A stretch of DNA of 7,424 nucleotides from Casimicrobiaceae bacterium (lineage in GTDB: Bacteria; Pseudomonadota; Gammaproteobacteria; Burkholderiales; Casimicrobiaceae), in the NCBI GenBank assembly GCA_955652025.1, contig CATPAO010000151.1, positions 1-7,424 of the forward strand. The letters run 5' to 3'. The notes beneath the pieces were generated by a model, which did not search any database, was not told the DNA's origin, and worked only from the letters and a program-made list of their open reading frames with translations. Shown piece after piece: positions 6,943 to 7,424 of the stretch. A program made the translations under genes and the position numbers. Each line of letters opens with the position of its first letter. The stretch's first letter is position 1.

Positions 6943-6971
6943 ATTATACCGGGTGACTCGACAACGCTCGA
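6943..6971 (-). promoter_or_regulatory. Probable sigma-70 promoter of the leuS operon
   Basis: The minus strand has a perfect TATAAT at 6948-6943, in an otherwise GC-rich region. The best -35 at a 17-base spacing is TCGAGC (6971-6966), only three matches to TTGACA and directly beside the stop codon of the preceding gene. Transcription would start near 6936, leaving a leader of about 50 bases before the leuS ATG. The strong -10 and its position between two genes support the call; the weak -35 leaves room for doubt. Confidence 0.6.
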
Positions 6972-7424
6972 TCACGCAGGCACGCCGACGATCAGGATCC
7001 ACGCGCCGAGCGCCGCGAATACCAGCGCGGCGGCAATGCGCACCGCCTTGAATGGAATTCGATCGGCGGCGATCTTGCCCGCGAACACGGCGGGGACATC
7101 GGCGATCAGCATGCCGAGCGTCGTGCCGGCGACGACCGCGGCGAGCGAATCGAAGCGCGCGGCGAGAATCGCGGTCGCGATCTGCGTCTTGTCGCCCATC
7201 TCCGCCAGGAAAAAGGCGACGGTTGTCACCGCGAAGACACCCAGATGCGACGCGGTGCGTGCTTCGTCGCCGAGCGTGTCCGGTTTGAGCGCCCACGCCG
7301 CGACGGCAAAGAACGATAGCGCGAGCAGCCATTTGAGGACATCGGCGGAACCACGCTGCGAATCCAGCTGCCGAGCGCAGCGGCAATCGTGTGGTTGACG
7401 AGTGTGGCGACCAGGATGCCGGCG
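6972..7424 (-). pseudogene. GDT1/TMEM165 (UPF0016) cation transporter, frameshifted, 5' end off the window
   Basis: Members of this six-helix inner-membrane family carry two copies of E-x-G-D-K/R-T/S and export Mn2+ or exchange Ca2+/Mn2+ for protons. The visible C-terminal part has GVFAVTTVAFFLAEMGDKTQ, which holds the second motif (EMGDKT), then AARFDSLAAVVAGTTLGM, IADVPAVFAGK and a last hydrophobic helix ending VGVPA at the TGA (6972-6974). The part nearest the right edge, GILVATLVNHTIAAALGSWI, is also family-like but lies in a different frame. The protein reads ...IRSVVPP in one frame up to about 7343 and continues DVLKWLLALSFF in another, as if one G were missing from CCGCCGATG. The first frame then stops at 7226-7228. 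The downstream frame has no good start before an internal GTG at 7229. It is either a broken gene or an assembly error. The first E-x-G-D motif would be outside the window. Confidence 0.8.

Noticed and set aside
5843..6943. A 366-codon plus-strand frame opposite leuS
   Set aside because: Antisense to an unmistakable LeuRS; His/Arg/Val-rich shadow with no domain.
6954..6974. Stem-loop TGAcTCGA...TCGATCA at the end of the GDT1 gene as a terminator
   Set aside because: Seven pairs with a bulge and no U-tract, and it overlaps the likely -35 of leuS; too weak to call a terminator.

Overview
This window is high-GC DNA that I place in the Betaproteobacteria, probably Burkholderiales or a close relative. 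The grounds are the block leuS-lptE-holA, the close match of each protein to the betaproteobacterial form of its family, and two intergenic repeats of types I associate with that class. The assignment comes from recognition, not from a search.

Layout: one plus-strand gene, rsmE (16S rRNA m3U methyltransferase), enters from the left edge and ends at 740. Its start codon lies just outside the window. It converges, across a 25-base gap with no visible terminator, on a run of six minus-strand genes. In their direction of transcription (right to left) these are: a GDT1/UPF0016-type cation transporter that runs off the right edge and is interrupted by a frameshift; leuS (leucyl-tRNA synthetase); lptE (lipoprotein for LPS assembly); holA (DNA polymerase III delta); a 14-segment DHA2-type MFS exporter; and a universal stress protein. 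A perfect TATAAT box lies between the transporter and leuS and probably starts the leuS-lptE-holA transcript.

How the genes fit together: leuS-lptE overlap by 14 bases and lptE-holA are 7 bases apart, so these three look like one housekeeping operon joining translation, outer-membrane assembly and replication. After holA there is a 120-base repeat-rich spacer, then a second unit in which the exporter's stop codon sits inside the strong Shine-Dalgarno of the stress-protein gene. As far as I recall, proA commonly follows holA in Burkholderiales, so the exporter/stress pair may have been placed here by rearrangement.

I see no CRISPR array, phage, insertion sequence, tRNA, rRNA or defence system, and nothing resembling a new multi-gene system. 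The points worth a second look are smaller: a frameshift in the GDT1 gene; a dispersed palindromic repeat that appears to have become the 5' coding end of lptE; a direct repeat that carries the exporter's start codon and can form competing hairpins; and substitutions at normally invariant positions in LeuRS and RsmE.
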